Positions 5,868-6,190 of a stretch of 6,190 nt of DNA are shown one piece after another. A model generated the notes under the pieces. The model ran no database searches and was not told the origin of the DNA. It saw only the letters and a program-made list of their open reading frames with translations. The translations under genes and the position numbers were made by a program. Source of the stretch: JACQHM01 sp964535215 (lineage in GTDB: Bacteria; Methylomirabilota; Methylomirabilia; Methylomirabilales; JACQHM01); NCBI GenBank assembly GCA_964535215.1, contig CAZHST010000097.1, positions 1 through 6,190 on the forward strand, read 5' to 3'. Each line of letters begins with the position of its first letter. Positions within the stretch are counted from its first letter, which is position 1.

Positions 5868-6190
5868 ATGGATGAGCCTCAAGAGATTGACGTGGAACGG
5901 ATCATGGAGCGGATCCGGGAGAACATCAGGAGGAAGAGAAACATCGTAGGGGAGGGCTTTATGCCCTCCCAGGGCTTGACACCCTCCCCCATCGGACGGG
6001 GTGAAACCCCACCCCTCCAGACTGATGGCCAGGTGGCCGCCGACCTCGCCTCCCTCCATTCGGGCTATGATATTTACCACGTTTACTTCACCTCCCACCG
6101 GAAGGTTCTGGGACCGTTCGTCGTCTTCGTGAAGAAGATCCTCCGGAAGCTCCTCACCCCGATCCTCGAACGGCAGGTGGCTTACAACGC
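5868..6190 (+). CDS. N-terminal part of a probable glycan-cluster methyltransferase-like protein, 3' end missing
   Basis: The frame is open from 5868 to the window end (107 full codons). GGGAGGGG (5853-5860) sits 7 bases before the ATG at 5868, so I prefer it to the ATG at 5862, which lies one base from the purine run. Seen: a charged helix IDVERIMERIRENIRRKR (7-24), an unusual Gly/Pro-rich stretch (26-52), then SLHSGYDIYHVYFTSHRKVLG (62-82) and an amphipathic basic helix (84-105) ending LERQVAYN. From memory, this order (ID..IM..IR..., then SHRP.LGP...VK...R.LL.P.L..Q..FN) is the leader found before class I SAM-dependent methyltransferase domains in polysaccharide clusters. The catalytic domain would lie beyond the window, so the enzyme call is an inference. 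A methyltransferase after wzm/wzt could cap the chain end, as known in some ABC-dependent O-antigen systems. Confidence 0.6.
   Translation, partial: MDEPQEIDVERIMERIRENIRRKRNIVGEGFMPSQGLTPSPIGRGETPPLQTDGQVAADLASLHSGYDIYHVYFTSHRKVLGPFVVFVKKILRKLLTPILERQVAYN
5949..6010 (+). repeat. Palindromic repeat-like insert within a coding region
   Basis: GGGAGGGC (5950-5957) and GCCCTCCC (5963-5970) form a perfect 8-bp stem with a 5-base loop. GGGGAGGG (5949-5956) can instead pair with CCCTCCCC (5982-5989). A second hairpin, GGGGT/ACCCC, lies at 5998-6002 and 6006-6010. The block is in frame and encodes the Gly/Pro-rich stretch VGEGFMPSQGLTPSPIG and what follows. There is no T tract, so it is not an intrinsic terminator. 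It resembles the dispersed GTAGGGG...CCCTCC-type small hairpin repeats of some bacterial genomes, by inference. Confidence 0.6.

Noticed and set aside
5950..5970. Hairpin as a rho-independent terminator
   Set aside because: It is not followed by a T tract and lies inside an open reading frame that continues to the window end.

Overview
The window is a stretch of a bacterial surface-polysaccharide locus. All genes lie on the + strand and are tightly packed, with no gene-free gap longer than about 55 bases, so it probably belongs to one long operon. Genes cut by the window edges run off both ends. The DNA is moderately GC-rich (about 55-62% in lines I counted by hand, apart from an AT-richer patch near 620-1900). 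The organism cannot be named from this. A Wzm/Wzt-type exporter, a GT-C membrane protein and a protein with a signal peptide and membrane anchor fit a bacterium that exports O-antigen-like glycans. Orphan toxin-antitoxin-type genes and a palindromic repeat inside a gene suit an environmental, possibly thermophilic lineage, but that is only an impression.

Layout. (1) 1-600: the 3' part of a ChbG/HpnK (YdjC)-family carbohydrate deacetylase. (2) 587-2851: a 754-residue GT-C-like polytopic membrane protein with a C-terminal beta domain. (3) 2868-3644: a Wzm/TagG-type ABC-2 permease. (4) 3653-3874: a DUF2283 protein. (5) 3929-4126: a DUF2281-type antitoxin-like protein, followed by an 11-codon relic (4111-4146) that looks like the first residues of a PemK/MazF toxin. 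(6) 4143-5402: a Wzt-type ATPase with a C-terminal glycan-recognition domain. (7) 5399-5851: a small protein with a signal peptide, coiled coil and one membrane segment. (8) 5868 to the end: the N-terminal part of a protein resembling the leader region of methyltransferases found in glycan clusters, interrupted by an in-frame palindromic insert.

Working together: the deacetylase and GT-C protein would build or modify a lipid-linked glycan. The permease and ATPase would form the exporter that flips it across the inner membrane, with the ATPase C-terminal domain choosing the finished chain. The 3' partial gene may cap or methylate it.

The most striking feature is the permease-ATPase boundary. 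These two genes normally abut. Here they are separated by two small cassettes of roughly 230 bp of new sequence each. Between the cassettes lies a 38-bp block (3876-3913) that reads like a copy of the original junction: a permease tail ending in TGA, overlapping an ATG that begins the ATPase reading MSVIAIE. Its left half repeats the real permease end (15 of 17 bases) and its right half repeats the real ATPase start (17 of 17). I read this as two insertions of TA-like genes that each duplicated their target, the second carrying a toxin gene now reduced to a stub whose stop codon overlaps the present ATPase start.
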